Part shown: positions 39,026 through 48,497 of the stretch, in pieces
Layout: every line of letters begins with the position of its first letter
Numbering within the stretch: the stretch's first letter is position 1
Origin: Pseudacidovorax intermedius
Lineage (GTDB): Bacteria > Pseudomonadota > Gammaproteobacteria > Burkholderiales > Burkholderiaceae_C
Direction of reading: 5' to 3'
DNA length: 64,000 nt
NCBI RefSeq assembly: GCF_003350475.1
Contig: NZ_QQAV01000001.1
Location: 364,836 to 428,835 of the forward strand
Made by a program: the position numbers and the translations under genes
The notes under the pieces: generated by a model
Told to the model about the DNA's origin: nothing
Seen by the model: the letters and a program-made list of their open reading frames with translations, nothing else
Databases searched by the model: none

Positions 39026-39994
39026 GTGGGTGAATTCGATCTGATCCGCCAGTTCTTCCAGCGCCCGGCCGTGCCCGGTGCCGCGGTGGCGCTGGGCGTG
39101 GGCGACGACTGCGCGCTGCTGGACCTCGCGCCGGGCATGCAGCTGGCCGTCTCCTCCGACATGCTGGTCGAGGGCCGGCACTTCCTCTCCACGGTCGATG
39201 CGGCGCTGCTCGGCCACAAGGCACTGGCCGTCAACCTGAGCGACCTGGCCGCCTGCGGCGCGCGACCGCTGGCCTTCACGCTGGCGCTGTCGCTGCCCTC
39301 GGTGGACGAGGCTTGGCTGGCCGGCCTCGCGCAGGGCCTGTTCGCGCTGGCTGATGCGCACGGCTGCCAATTGATGGGCGGCGACACCACGCGCGGACCG
39401 CTCAACCTGTGCATCACCGTCTTCGGCGAGGTGCCGCGCGGCGGCGCATTGCTGCGCAGTGGCGCGCGGGCGGGCGACGAGCTCTGGGTGAGTGGCACGC
39501 TGGGCGACGCACGGCTCGCCCTGGAAGTCTTCCGCGGCCGGCTCTCTGTGCCCGAGGCCGTTTTCGCCGCCGCCCGGGCCCGCATGGAGCAGCCCACGCC
39601 GCGCGTGGCACTCGGCCTGGCGCTGCGCGGCATCGCCACCAGTGCCATCGACATCAGCGACGGCCTGGCCGGCGACCTGGGCCATGTGCTGCGCGCCAGC
39701 GGCGTGGGCGCCACGCTCGACGCCGACGCCGTGGCCGGCACGCTGGCCGCCCGCGGCGCCGTGGCGCTGGATGCCGCCATGCAGCGCAGCCTGACGCTGG
39801 CCGGCGGCGACGACTACGAGCTGGCGTTCACGGCGCCCGCGGATCGCTCGGCCGACGTCGAAGCCGCGGCCCGCGCGGCCGGTGTGGTGGTGACGCGCAT
39901 CGGCCGCATCGAAGCGGAGCCGGGGCTGCGCGTGGTGGATGCGCAAGGCCACCCGGTCGACCAGCGCTTCGCGTCCTTCGACCACTTCGGCTGA
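39026..39994 (+). CDS. thiL: Thiamine-monophosphate kinase
   Basis: 322 residues from a GTG at 39026. The PurM-like ATPase motifs are ALGVGDDCALL, VSSDMLVEGRHF, NLSDLAACGARP and AIDISDGLAGDLGH. It phosphorylates thiamine phosphate to the coenzyme. In related bacteria it is followed by pgpA and pncC; here those genes start 3.8 kb further on, after an inserted catabolic island. Confidence 0.94.
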   Translation: MGEFDLIRQFFQRPAVPGAAVALGVGDDCALLDLAPGMQLAVSSDMLVEGRHFLSTVDAALLGHKALAVNLSDLAACGARPLAFTLALSLPSVDEAWLAGLAQGLFALADAHGCQLMGGDTTRGPLNLCITVFGEVPRGGALLRSGARAGDELWVSGTLGDARLALEVFRGRLSVPEAVFAAARARMEQPTPRVALGLALRGIATSAIDISDGLAGDLGHVLRASGVGATLDADAVAGTLAARGAVALDAAMQRSLTLAGGDDYELAFTAPADRSADVEAAARAAGVVVTRIGRIEAEPGLRVVDAQGHPVDQRFASFDHFG

Positions 39995-40019
39995 ACGGCG
40001 CCGGGCGCCGGGCGTCGGC

Positions 40020-40919
40020 TCAACCCCACTGCGCCCGCAGCATCTCGATGAAGCTGCGGCTGGCCGCCGACAGCGAGCGCCCGCGCCGCGTCACCACCGA
40101 GATGTCGCGCGACACCCGCGGCGCCGAAAGCGGGATCACCGCCAGCTCGGCATCGCCCCGCGCCCGCGCGAAGGCTGAGGGCATCACCGACGGCCCGAGG
40201 CCGCTGGCCGTCATCCACAGCGCGGTGGACAGAAAGCTCACCTCGCCCGCCACCTCCAGCGCCACGCCGGCGCGGGCAGCCGTCACGTCCACCGTCTGGC
40301 GCACGCCGTAGCCGCCGCGCGAGGTGATCACCGGATGGCCGGCCAGGTCAGTCCAGCGGATGCTGCGGCGCCCGGCCAGCGGATGGTCGCGGCGGCAGAC
40401 GAAGGCCAGGTGGTCGCGCAGCAGCGGTTCGGTCTCGATGTCGGCGCCGGGCCGCTCGGGTGTGCCCAGGCCGAAGTCCACATGCTCTCCCAGCACGCGC
40501 GCCACGAACTGGTCGGGCGCGCAGTCGTCCACCACCACCCGCACGCCGGGGTGCGACTCGCCGAAGCGCCGCACCACCTCCGGCAGCAGAAAGCCGGCCA
40601 GCGTGGGCGTGATGGCCACCGCCACCCGGCCGCGCTCCAGCGTGGCCAGGTCGCGGAAGCCGCCCGCCAGGGCATCGACGTCGCGCAGGATGCGCTCGGC
40701 CGTGGGCAGCATGTCGGTGGCGGCGGCGGTGGGCTGCAGCGAGCGCGTGGTGCGGTCGAAGAGGCGCGTGTCGAGGCCTTCCTCCAGCTGTCGCAGCAGC
40801 ATGCTCACCGCCGACTGGGTGACGAACAGCCGCTGCGCGGCCGTGCCCAGCCGGCCCGACTGGTAGACGGCGACGAAGGCACGCAGCTGGCGGATGGTGG
40901 GCGTGAAGGAATGATTCAT
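40020..40919 (-). CDS. LysR-family regulator
   Basis: 299 residues. N-terminal winged HTH (TIRQLRAFVAVYQSGRLGTAAQRLFVTQSAVSMLLRQLE) followed by a LysR substrate domain. It is divergent from the Bug receptor and monooxygenase and presumably controls them. An upstream in-frame ATG at 40940 lies inside the inverted-repeat operator, so the ATG at 40919 is preferred. Effector unknown, likely an aromatic acid. Confidence 0.92.
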   Translation of the reverse strand: MNHSFTPTIRQLRAFVAVYQSGRLGTAAQRLFVTQSAVSMLLRQLEEGLDTRLFDRTTRSLQPTAAATDMLPTAERILRDVDALAGGFRDLATLERGRVAVAITPTLAGFLLPEVVRRFGESHPGVRVVVDDCAPDQFVARVLGEHVDFGLGTPERPGADIETEPLLRDHLAFVCRRDHPLAGRRSIRWTDLAGHPVITSRGGYGVRQTVDVTAARAGVALEVAGEVSFLSTALWMTASGLGPSVMPSAFARARGDAELAVIPLSAPRVSRDISVVTRRGRSLSAASRSFIEMLRAQWG

Positions 40920-40935
40920 CAGGTGACCTGAAATT

Positions 40936-40965
40936 TTCATTCGAATTTCTCGATTTACGAATGAA
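40936..40965. promoter_or_regulatory. Candidate LysR operator
   Basis: A perfect 8-bp inverted repeat TTCATTCG ... CGAATGAA with a 14-base AT-rich centre, in the 93-base gap between the divergent LysR and Bug genes. Confidence 0.6.
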
Positions 40966-41012
40966 TGTTGACGCGCTTCAATGCGGCCTCGACAAAAACA
41001 GGAGACAGATCG

Positions 41013-42008
41013 ATGACGACAGAACATGCCGCCGGCCTGACGCGGCGCGCGGGCCTGGCCGCGCTGGCGGCGCTGCTGGCCGCGCCGCTGGCCGCCCGCG
41101 CCCAGGGCAACTGGCCCGACAAGCCCATCCGCCTGGTCGTCACCTTCCCGCCCGGCGGCAGCGCCGATGCGGTGGTGCGCCTGCTCACGCCCCGCCTCAA
41201 CGAGAAGCTGGGCCAGCAGGTGGTGGTGGACAACCGGCCGGGTGCTGGCGGCAACGTCGGCCTCACGCTGGTGGCCAAGGCACCGGGCGACGGCTACACG
41301 CTGGGCGTGGGCGCGGCGGGCGCGCTGTCGGCCAACTCCAGCCTGTATGCGCAGATGCCCTTCGACCCGCTCAAGGACCTCAAGCCCGTGGGCATGCTGG
41401 CGGCCATTCCCTTCGTGCTGGTGGGCCACCCGTCGGTGCCGGCGCGCAACCTGCGCGACTTGATCGCGCTGGCCCGCACCAAGCCGGGCGGCCTCTCCGT
41501 GGGCCATGGCGGCAACGGCACGGCGATGCACCTGGCCACCGCCCTGTTCGAGCAGATGGCCGAGGCCAAGGTGGTGGGCGTGCCCTACCGCGGCTCGGGC
41601 CCGGCGGCCATCGATGCCATCGCCGGCCAGGTGCCGCTGGCCATGGTCGACCTGCCGGCCGCACTGCAGCAGATCCGCGCCGGCAAGCTGGTCGCCTTCG
41701 GCGTGACCAGCCCGCAGCGCCTGCCCTCGCTGCCCGAGGTGCCCACGCTGGCCGAGGCCGGCCTGCCCGGCTACGACGCCACCGGCTGGTTCGGCGTGGT
41801 CGCGCCGGCTGCGATGCCGACGGCCATCGTCACGCAGCTCAACGAGGCCATCAACTTTGCGCTGCGCGATCCGCAGAACCAGGCCGCCATGCGCGCCCAG
41901 GGCGTGGAGCCGGCACCCGACACGCCGCAGGCCTTCGAGCGCTATATCCAGAGCGAGACGCGCAAGTGGGGCCAGGTGATCCGCACGGCGCAAATCAAGC
42001 TTGATTGA
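41013..42008 (+). CDS. Tripartite tricarboxylate transporter substrate-binding protein (Bug family)
   Basis: 331 residues. A signal peptide with a twin-Arg-like start (TRRAGLAALAALLAAPLAARA) precedes a Bug receptor (WPDKPIRLVVTFPPGGSADAV; QQVVVDNRPGAGGNVGL). Such receptors bind carboxylates, often aromatic or dicarboxylic acids. AGGAGA before the ATG supports this start. The TctA/TctB membrane parts are not encoded here and must be supplied from elsewhere. Confidence 0.92.
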   Translation: MTTEHAAGLTRRAGLAALAALLAAPLAARAQGNWPDKPIRLVVTFPPGGSADAVVRLLTPRLNEKLGQQVVVDNRPGAGGNVGLTLVAKAPGDGYTLGVGAAGALSANSSLYAQMPFDPLKDLKPVGMLAAIPFVLVGHPSVPARNLRDLIALARTKPGGLSVGHGGNGTAMHLATALFEQMAEAKVVGVPYRGSGPAAIDAIAGQVPLAMVDLPAALQQIRAGKLVAFGVTSPQRLPSLPEVPTLAEAGLPGYDATGWFGVVAPAAMPTAIVTQLNEAINFALRDPQNQAAMRAQGVEPAPDTPQAFERYIQSETRKWGQVIRTAQIKLD

Positions 42009-42021
42009 CAGAACCCAGACC

Positions 42022-43707
42022 ATGACTTCTTCCCGATCCTCCGCCCCCTTCGACGCCGACGTGCTCATCGTCGGCGGCGGCCCCGTCGGCCTGACGCTGG
42101 CGACCGATCTGGCACAGCGCGGCCATCGCGTGGCCGTGGCCGAACTGCGCCGCTATGGCGAGCCGCCCAGCGTCAAGTGCAACCATGTCTCGGCCCGCAC
42201 CATGGAGCAGCTGCGCCGGCTGGGCGTGGCCGCGCGGCTGCGCGATGCCGGACTGCCGGCCGACTACCCGAACGACGTGGTGTTCCGCACCCGCGTGACC
42301 GGCACCGAACTCACGCGCATCCCCATCCCGGGCCGCAGCACGCGCTATACCGACACCGCCGGCCCCGACGGCTGGTGGCCCACGCCGGAGCCGCCGCACC
42401 GCATCAACCAGATCTACCTGGAACCCATCCTGCTCGACCATGCCGCGGCGCAGCCCGGCGTGCAGCTGTTCAACCGCACGCAGGTGGCCGAGTTCGTGCA
42501 GGACGAGGACGGCGTGACCGCCACGCTGCTCGACCTGGAAAGCGGCGCCACCCGACAGCTGCGCGCCCGCTACCTCGTGGGCTGCGACGGCGGCAGCTCC
42601 GGCGTGCGCAAGGCCATGGGCGCCAAGCTCGAAGGCACGCCGGTGATCCAGCGCGTGCAGTCCACCTTCATCCGCGCGCCGGGGCTCAAGGCTCTGCTGA
42701 CGGACAAGGACGCCTGGTGCTGCTATGCCGTCAACCCCGAACGCTGCGGCACCGTCTTCGCCATCGACGGCCGGCAGGACTGGCTGGTGCACAACCACCT
42801 GCATCCGCACGAGGCCGACTTCGACGCGGTGGACCGGGACTGGTCGATCCGCGCCATCCTCGGCGTGGGCCCCGACTTCCACTACGAGGTCATCAGCCGC
42901 GAGGACTGGGTGGGCCGCCGCCTGGTGGCCGACCGGCTGCGCGCCGGCCGCGTGTTCATCGCCGGCGACGCGGCGCACCTGTGGGTGCCCTATGCCGGCT
43001 ACGGCATGAACGCGGGCATTGCCGATGCGGTGAACCTGGCCTGGCTGCTGTCGGCCCGGCTGCACGGCTGGGGCGGCGAGGCCATCCTCGACGCCTACCA
43101 GGCCGAGCGTCAGCCGATCACCGAGCAGGTGTCGCACTTCGCCATGGACCATGCGCAGAAGATGATCCGCGCCCGCGGCGCCGTACCGCCCGACATCGAA
43201 GCCCAGGGCCCCGAAGCCGACGCGGAGCGCGAACGCGTGGGCCGCGAGGCCTACGACCTGAACGTGCAGCAGTTCTGCTGCGCGGGCCTGAACTTCGGCT
43301 ACTTCTACGCCGGCTCTCCGCTGATCGTGGACGACGGCGCCCAGCCGCCCGCCTACTCGATGGGCGACTTCACGCCCTCGACGGTGCCCGGCTGCCGGGC
43401 GCCGCACTTCTGGCTGGCGGACGGCGGCTCGCTCTACGACCTGCTGGGCCAGGGCTACACCCTGCTGCGACTGGACCCGGCGGTGGACGTGGCGCCGCTG
43501 CAGGCCGCGGCCAAGGCGCTGGACATGCCGCTCACGGTGGTGGATCCGGTGGCCGCCGGCCCGCTGCCCGCGGCCTACGCCCATGCGCTGCTGCTGGTGC
43601 GCACCGACCAGCATGTGGCCTGGCGCGGCGATCGGCTGCCGGCCGATCCGGCGGCGCTGCTGGCGCAGCTGGCCGGCCGCAGCACGCAGACGGTCGCCGC
43701 AGGCTGA
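42022..43707 (+). CDS. FAD-dependent aromatic monooxygenase (PheA/MhpA-type)
   Basis: 561 residues. FAD-binding motifs are VLIVGGGPVGLTLATDLAQ, VGCDGGSSGVRKAMG and FIAGDAAHLWVPYAGYGMNAG. The C-terminal ~150 residues form the thioredoxin-like domain of phenol/3-hydroxyphenylpropionate hydroxylases. It should hydroxylate an aromatic ring using NAD(P)H and O2. It starts 13 bases after the Bug gene. No ring-cleavage enzyme is adjacent, so the pathway is incomplete here. Confidence 0.9.
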   Translation: MTSSRSSAPFDADVLIVGGGPVGLTLATDLAQRGHRVAVAELRRYGEPPSVKCNHVSARTMEQLRRLGVAARLRDAGLPADYPNDVVFRTRVTGTELTRIPIPGRSTRYTDTAGPDGWWPTPEPPHRINQIYLEPILLDHAAAQPGVQLFNRTQVAEFVQDEDGVTATLLDLESGATRQLRARYLVGCDGGSSGVRKAMGAKLEGTPVIQRVQSTFIRAPGLKALLTDKDAWCCYAVNPERCGTVFAIDGRQDWLVHNHLHPHEADFDAVDRDWSIRAILGVGPDFHYEVISREDWVGRRLVADRLRAGRVFIAGDAAHLWVPYAGYGMNAGIADAVNLAWLLSARLHGWGGEAILDAYQAERQPITEQVSHFAMDHAQKMIRARGAVPPDIEAQGPEADAERERVGREAYDLNVQQFCCAGLNFGYFYAGSPLIVDDGAQPPAYSMGDFTPSTVPGCRAPHFWLADGGSLYDLLGQGYTLLRLDPAVDVAPLQAAAKALDMPLTVVDPVAAGPLPAAYAHALLLVRTDQHVAWRGDRLPADPAALLAQLAGRSTQTVAAG

Positions 43708-43762
43708 AAGGGCTGCCGCCCGGGCACCCGTGCGGGGTGTCCGGGTCTACCATCGGCGGCTC

Positions 43763-44350
43763 ATGTCCGCTGCTCCGTCTTCTCCACCCGAGGCACACGC
43801 CTTCTCCGCTGCCCCTGCCGGGACATCGCCCTTGCCGCCCGTTCGGCCCACCTGGGCCTTCCTGCGTGCCCACCCGGCCCATGTCATCGCCCTCGGCTTC
43901 GGCGCCGGCCTGTCGCGCCTGGCGCCCGGCACGGTCGGCACGCTGTGGGGCTGGGCGGCCTTCGTGCTCCTGGCGCAGGTGCTGTCCCCCTTCGCCATGG
44001 GCGTGCTGGCGCTCGCCGCCTGGCCCCTGGGCTGGTGGGCCTGCACCGTCACCGCACGCAATCTTCGCGTGCCCGACCCCGGCGCCGTGGTCTGGGACGA
44101 GATCGCGGCCATCTGGCTGGTGCTGTGGCTGCTGCTGCCGGCCGGACTGCTGGCCCAGATCGTGGCCTTTGCGCTGTTCCGCCTGTTCGATGCCGCCAAG
44201 CCCGGCCCGGTGGGCTGGGCCGACCGGCTCATCCCGCACGACCCGACAGCGCCGCGCTGGGCCCTGTCGGGCCTGGGCATCCTGCTGGACGACCTGGTGG
44301 CCGCCTTCTGCACGCTGCTGGTGATCGCCCTGGCCCGCGCGCTGTGGTGA
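43763..44350 (+). CDS. pgpA: Phosphatidylglycerophosphatase A
   Basis: 195 residues. PgpA motifs are GLSRLAPGTVGTLWG, VWDEIAAIW and FDAAKPGPVGWADR, with four membrane segments. It removes phosphate from phosphatidylglycerol phosphate. It precedes pncC, its normal partner, but is cut off from thiL by the inserted LysR-Bug-monooxygenase genes. Confidence 0.95.
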   Translation: MSAAPSSPPEAHAFSAAPAGTSPLPPVRPTWAFLRAHPAHVIALGFGAGLSRLAPGTVGTLWGWAAFVLLAQVLSPFAMGVLALAAWPLGWWACTVTARNLRVPDPGAVVWDEIAAIWLVLWLLLPAGLLAQIVAFALFRLFDAAKPGPVGWADRLIPHDPTAPRWALSGLGILLDDLVAAFCTLLVIALARALW

Positions 44351-44390
44351 ACCGGCCAGGCCCTTCGCACCCGATTCGAGGCACACGACC

Positions 44391-44915
44391 ATGATCATCG
44401 CCCCCGTCCCGCCTGCCGCCGACGAGGCGCCCGATCTGCCCGTGCTGGTGCGCCAACTGGCCGAACTGCTGGGCGCCAGCGGCCGCATGCTGGCCACCGC
44501 CGAAAGCTGCACCGGCGGCCTGATCGCCGGGGCCTGCACCGACCTGGCCGGCTCCAGCACCTGGTTCGAGCGCGGCTTCGTCACCTATTCCAACGAGGCC
44601 AAGACGCAGATGCTGGGCGTGCCGGCCGATGTCATCGCCGCCCATGGCGCGGTGAGCGAGCCGGTGGCGCGGGCGATGGCCGAAGGCGCCGTCGCGCACT
44701 CCCTCGCTCAGGCGGCGGTGGCCGTCACCGGCGTGGCCGGCCCGGGCGGCGGCTCGGCCGAGAAGCCGGTGGGCACCGTGTGGTTCGGCTGGTCGCTGGA
44801 CGGCCAGTGCTGGACGGAGCGGCGCCTGTTCACCGGCGACCGCGCCGCCGTGCGCGCCGCGACCGTGCGGCATGCGCTGCAGACGCTGGTGACGCGCCTG
44901 CGGCCGGCGGCCTGA
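44391..44915 (+). CDS. pncC: Nicotinamide-nucleotide amidohydrolase PncC (CinA C-terminal)
   Basis: 174 residues, a stand-alone CinA C-terminal domain: LATAESCTGGLIAGACTDL and VAGPGGGSAEKPVGTVWFGW. It hydrolyses NMN to nicotinate mononucleotide in pyridine-nucleotide recycling. It follows pgpA by 40 bases. Confidence 0.93.
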   Translation: MIIAPVPPAADEAPDLPVLVRQLAELLGASGRMLATAESCTGGLIAGACTDLAGSSTWFERGFVTYSNEAKTQMLGVPADVIAAHGAVSEPVARAMAEGAVAHSLAQAAVAVTGVAGPGGGSAEKPVGTVWFGWSLDGQCWTERRLFTGDRAAVRAATVRHALQTLVTRLRPAA

Positions 44916-44927
44916 GCGGCTGCTGGG

Positions 44928-45899
44928 TCAACCCAACACGCGCTCGCTGGGCGTGGCGAAGTAGAACCACTCGGTGCCCACCCGCGCGAGCGGGTTGGGG
45001 AACACGATGTGGCCGTCCCCCGCGGCCCGCACCTCGCTGCCGTCGTGGCGGCGGGCGATGAGCTCGCCCGCCTTCACGGCGTCGAAGGTGGCCCACTCGC
45101 GCACGAAGACATCGCCCTCGTGCAGCCGGTCGGTCACATCGCGCAGCCGCAGCAGGCGCGGCCGTGCCGGGGGATGCGCGGCCAGGCCCCCGGGCAGCGG
45201 CGCCATGCCCAGCAGCGCCAGCGTGCGGCGGATGGCCTGCCAGGCCACCTCGGGTGCCTGCGGGTCGCGGTGCTGGCCGCACTCCAGCGTCACGCCGTAG
45301 CCGCCGCAGTTGCGGATGTACTCGTTGGTGCCACGGCCGTAGTCGATCTCGTCCTCGGACGGCGCGACGCCGCCGGCACGGCGCGCGATCGCCGCGGCAT
45401 AGATGTCCAGCCAGCCTTCCACGATGGTGGGCGTGCCGATGTGCAGCGCAAGGCGGCCTTCCTCCTCGGCGCGCGCGAAGGGCTCCAGCGGGTCGGGGTT
45501 GTCGCGCGGGCCGATCATGGCGAAGGCCTCGCCGGGGCTCTCGAAGGAATGCAGGTCCAGCAGCACCTCGTGCTGCGCGATCACCGGCGCCAGCACGTTG
45601 GTGAGCCGGTCCTCGTAGTCGCGGGGCTCGGCGCGCGGGCGGAAGGCGCGGTTGAGGTTGCGCTCGCCCTCGCGCCGCAGCAGACGCCGCGCCATCGGAT
45701 TGGCCACCGGCACCAGCGTCAGCCGGCCGCGCGCCAGGCCCAGCGCGCCGCTGTCCAGTTCGGCCTTCAGGCGCTCGATGCCGACGGTGCCGCCCGTCTC
45801 GTCGCCATGCACGCCGCCCATCACCAGCAGCCGGGGGCCGGGTTCGATGGCGGCGTAGGTGTGGATGCGGAGCAGGTCGTCGGCGGGCGGGGTCGGCAT
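44928..45899 (-). CDS. Succinylglutamate desuccinylase/aspartoacylase-like zinc enzyme
   Basis: 323 residues of the M14-like AstE/ASPA family. Zinc ligands are in MGGVHGDETGG (His, Glu) and LDLHSFESP (His); the catalytic Glu is likely in VTLECGQH. It should cleave an N-acyl amino acid or amide. The ATG at 45899 gives the normal N-terminus. It is convergent with pncC and lies 111 bases downstream of the LuxR gene on the same strand. Confidence 0.88.
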   Translation of the reverse strand: MPTPPADDLLRIHTYAAIEPGPRLLVMGGVHGDETGGTVGIERLKAELDSGALGLARGRLTLVPVANPMARRLLRREGERNLNRAFRPRAEPRDYEDRLTNVLAPVIAQHEVLLDLHSFESPGEAFAMIGPRDNPDPLEPFARAEEEGRLALHIGTPTIVEGWLDIYAAAIARRAGGVAPSEDEIDYGRGTNEYIRNCGGYGVTLECGQHRDPQAPEVAWQAIRRTLALLGMAPLPGGLAAHPPARPRLLRLRDVTDRLHEGDVFVREWATFDAVKAGELIARRHDGSEVRAAGDGHIVFPNPLARVGTEWFYFATPSERVLG

Positions 45900-46010
45900 C
45901 CGGCCGATTATGGAAGGGGCCCGTGAAGCGCCGGGCGAGGCGGGCGCAAGACCGCGCCGCCTGCGGGCGGCGCCTGCCCAGGGCACGCACGCGTGCGTGC
46001 AGCGCTGGCG

Positions 46011-46805
46011 TCAGTGCGTCCGGACGCCGGCCGCCACCGGTGCCGCGGCCAGCTGCGAGACACGGTGGGCCAGCCGCGCCCGGCCCCGGGCGCCCAGCTT
46101 GTCGGCCGCGTTGTTGAGGTAGTAGCGCACCGTGGTCGGCTGCAGCTGCAGGCTGCGGGCGATCTCCTTGTCGGCACAGCCGCGGAACACCAGCAGCGCC
46201 ACCTCCGCCTCACGCGGCGTCAGCGACTGGCGGGCCAGCACGCCCAGCAGCGCCGCGTCGTCCACCACGGCCGCCAGCGGCGCCGTGCGGACCTTGCGCA
46301 GGCGCAGCAGCGCTGCCGTGAACGACGGCTCCAGCATCCGCAGGATGGCCAGTTCGCCGTCCTCGAACTCGGGCTGGCGTTCGCTGCGGAAGGCCAGCAT
46401 GTCGCCGACGAAGGTGTCGCCGTCGCAGGCGTAGAGGTTGAGCCCGCGGTGCATCTCGTAGGGCCGCAGGAAGTCGTTGTAGAACTCGGTGCGCACCAGC
46501 TGCGCCCGCGGCAGGGCATGCGCGAAGCCGCCGCAGCGCAGCGGCTGGAGCACGGGCGTGATCGGATCGCAGAACTGGAAGTGCGCCTCGTAGCGCTGCG
46601 CGTGGGCCTCGTCCAGGTTGTGCGCGAAGCTGATGGCATAGCGACGGCTGTCGGCATCGAAGTCGCGCGACACCAGCGACTGCGCCCGGAGCGCCCGCGC
46701 CAGCGCGGGGGCCAGCAGGTGCCGCAGCTCGTGCAGGTCGTCCGCGCTCGCGAGCACCCGGTAGCACTCGGACAGTGCCGCCACTTGGTCATTCGAGAGG
46801 TACAT
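46011..46805 (-). CDS. LuxR-family transcriptional regulator
   Basis: 264 residues. The C-terminus has the LuxR HTH (LTPREAEVALLVFRGCADKEIARSLQLQPTTVRYYL split: signature residues ~195-230). The N-terminal ~180 residues are not a REC or typical autoinducer domain; they look GAF-like (FCDPITPVLQPLRCGG). It is divergent from the amidase operon, 227 bases away, and is the likely regulator. Confidence 0.88.
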   Translation of the reverse strand: MYLSNDQVAALSECYRVLASADDLHELRHLLAPALARALRAQSLVSRDFDADSRRYAISFAHNLDEAHAQRYEAHFQFCDPITPVLQPLRCGGFAHALPRAQLVRTEFYNDFLRPYEMHRGLNLYACDGDTFVGDMLAFRSERQPEFEDGELAILRMLEPSFTAALLRLRKVRTAPLAAVVDDAALLGVLARQSLTPREAEVALLVFRGCADKEIARSLQLQPTTVRYYLNNAADKLGARGRARLAHRVSQLAAAPVAAGVRTH

Positions 46806-47032
46806 CGCTGGTGCTGGGCGTGAAAGGGGGCGGGTCGGGCGCCGGCCGATGCCGGTGGCAGCGGATGCAGCAACCGTCGTGCCAGATGCAGCCATCTTCG
46901 CCGCTGCGCGTCCCGTCAATCTCGACGGGTGCCTGGAAAGCGGCTGCTGGGTAGCCTCTCGCTGCATCAACTCCCTCGGAGCGTACGCGTGCCGGCCGTC
47001 CGGCGGCACCCCCGTGCGCCCACCCTTCGCCT

Positions 47033-48448
47033 ATGGAAAACCCGCAACCGCTCCACCGGCTCGGCATCGCCGAACTGCAACAGGGCCTCGCGCAGAAGCA
47101 CTTCAGCGCCGTCGAGCTGGCGCAGGCCCTCGCCGCCCGCACGCGGCAACTGGCCCACCTCAACGGCTACGTGGACTTCGACCCGGCTCCCTTCCTGGCC
47201 CAGGCCGCGCGGGCCGACGCCGTACTGGCCCGCGGCGACGCGCCGGCGCTCACGGGCATCCCGCTCGCGCTCAAGGACAACATCGGCACCGCCGACCTGC
47301 CCACCGGCGCCGGCACGGGCGCGCTGCACGGCCGTCGCCCGCGCACCGACGCCGAGGTGGCACGCCGCCTGCGGGCGGCGGGCGCCGTCGTGGCCGGCAA
47401 GGCCGGCATGCACGAGCTGGCCTTCGGCATCTCCAGCGACAACGCCGTCACCGGCCGCATCCGCAACCCCTGGGCGCCCGATTGCATTCCCGGCGGCAGC
47501 AGCGGCGGCAGCGCCGTGGTGGTGAGCGCCGGGCTGGTGCCCGCCGCCCTGGGCACCGACACCGGCGCCTCGGTGCGGCTGCCGGCCGCGCTGTGCGGCA
47601 TCGCCGGCCTGCGGCCCACGGTGGGGCGCATTCCGGGCGCGGGCATCGCGCCCATCTCGGCCACCCGCGACACCGCCGGGCCCATGGCCCGCAGCGTGCA
47701 CGACCTGGCCCTGCTCGACACCGTGATGGCGCAGGACACCACGCCGCTGGCCGACGTCCCGCTGCGCGGCCTGCGCCTGGGCCTGCCGGCGCAGCGCTTC
47801 TGGGATGCCTGCGACGCCTCGGTCACCGCCGTGATGGCCCAGGCCCGGGAGGCGCTGGAGCGTGCCGGCGTGGTGCTGGTCGAGGTGGCCCTGCCCGAGC
47901 TGGACGCACTCAATGCCGCCGTCGGCTTTCCGGTGGCGCTCTACGAATTCATGGCCCAGATGCCGGACTACCTGCGAGAAGCCGGCCACGACGTCGACCT
48001 GCCCGCGCTGCTCGCCGGCATCGGCAGCCCCGACGTGGCCGGCCTGCTGCAACCGCTGCTGAAGGAAGGCGTGCCCGAGGCCGCCTACCGCGAGGCCCTG
48101 GCGGCCCGCGAACGGCTGCAGGCGATGTACCGCGACGCCTTTGCGCAGGCGCAGGTGGAGGCGCTGGCCTTTCCCACCGCGCCGCTGACCGCGCGGCCGC
48201 TGCTGGCGGGCGGCGAGGTGGAATTCCTGGGCACGCCGCAGCCGGCCTTCCTGACCTACATCCGCAACACCGATCCGGGCAGCAATGCCGGCATTCCCGG
48301 GCTGAGCCTGCCTGCCGGCGTAGGGCCCGACGGGCTGCCCGTGGGCCTGGCGCTGGACGGCCCGACTGGCAGCGACCGCCGCCTGCTCGCCATGGGCGCC
48401 GCGATCGAGCGCGTGCTGCCCCCGCCCGCCGTGCCGCCGCTCGCCTGA
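47033..48448 (+). CDS. Amidase-signature family hydrolase
   Basis: 471 residues. The Ser-cisSer-Lys triad is present: Lys81 (LALKDNIGTADLPTG), cis-Ser157 (IPGGSSGGSAVV) and Ser180 (GTDTGASVRLPAALCG). One Gly of the usual TGGS is replaced by Ala179. Similar to indoleacetamide/mandelamide hydrolase-type enzymes; the amide is unknown. It heads the amide-type ABC importer operon and probably acts on the imported compound, releasing ammonium. Confidence 0.92.
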   Translation: MENPQPLHRLGIAELQQGLAQKHFSAVELAQALAARTRQLAHLNGYVDFDPAPFLAQAARADAVLARGDAPALTGIPLALKDNIGTADLPTGAGTGALHGRRPRTDAEVARRLRAAGAVVAGKAGMHELAFGISSDNAVTGRIRNPWAPDCIPGGSSGGSAVVVSAGLVPAALGTDTGASVRLPAALCGIAGLRPTVGRIPGAGIAPISATRDTAGPMARSVHDLALLDTVMAQDTTPLADVPLRGLRLGLPAQRFWDACDASVTAVMAQAREALERAGVVLVEVALPELDALNAAVGFPVALYEFMAQMPDYLREAGHDVDLPALLAGIGSPDVAGLLQPLLKEGVPEAAYREALAARERLQAMYRDAFAQAQVEALAFPTAPLTARPLLAGGEVEFLGTPQPAFLTYIRNTDPGSNAGIPGLSLPAGVGPDGLPVGLALDGPTGSDRRLLAMGAAIERVLPPPAVPPLA

Positions 48449-48497
48449 GAAGGCCATCGCGCGCCACCCCGTTCCCTGGCTTCACGAGGAGGATTCC

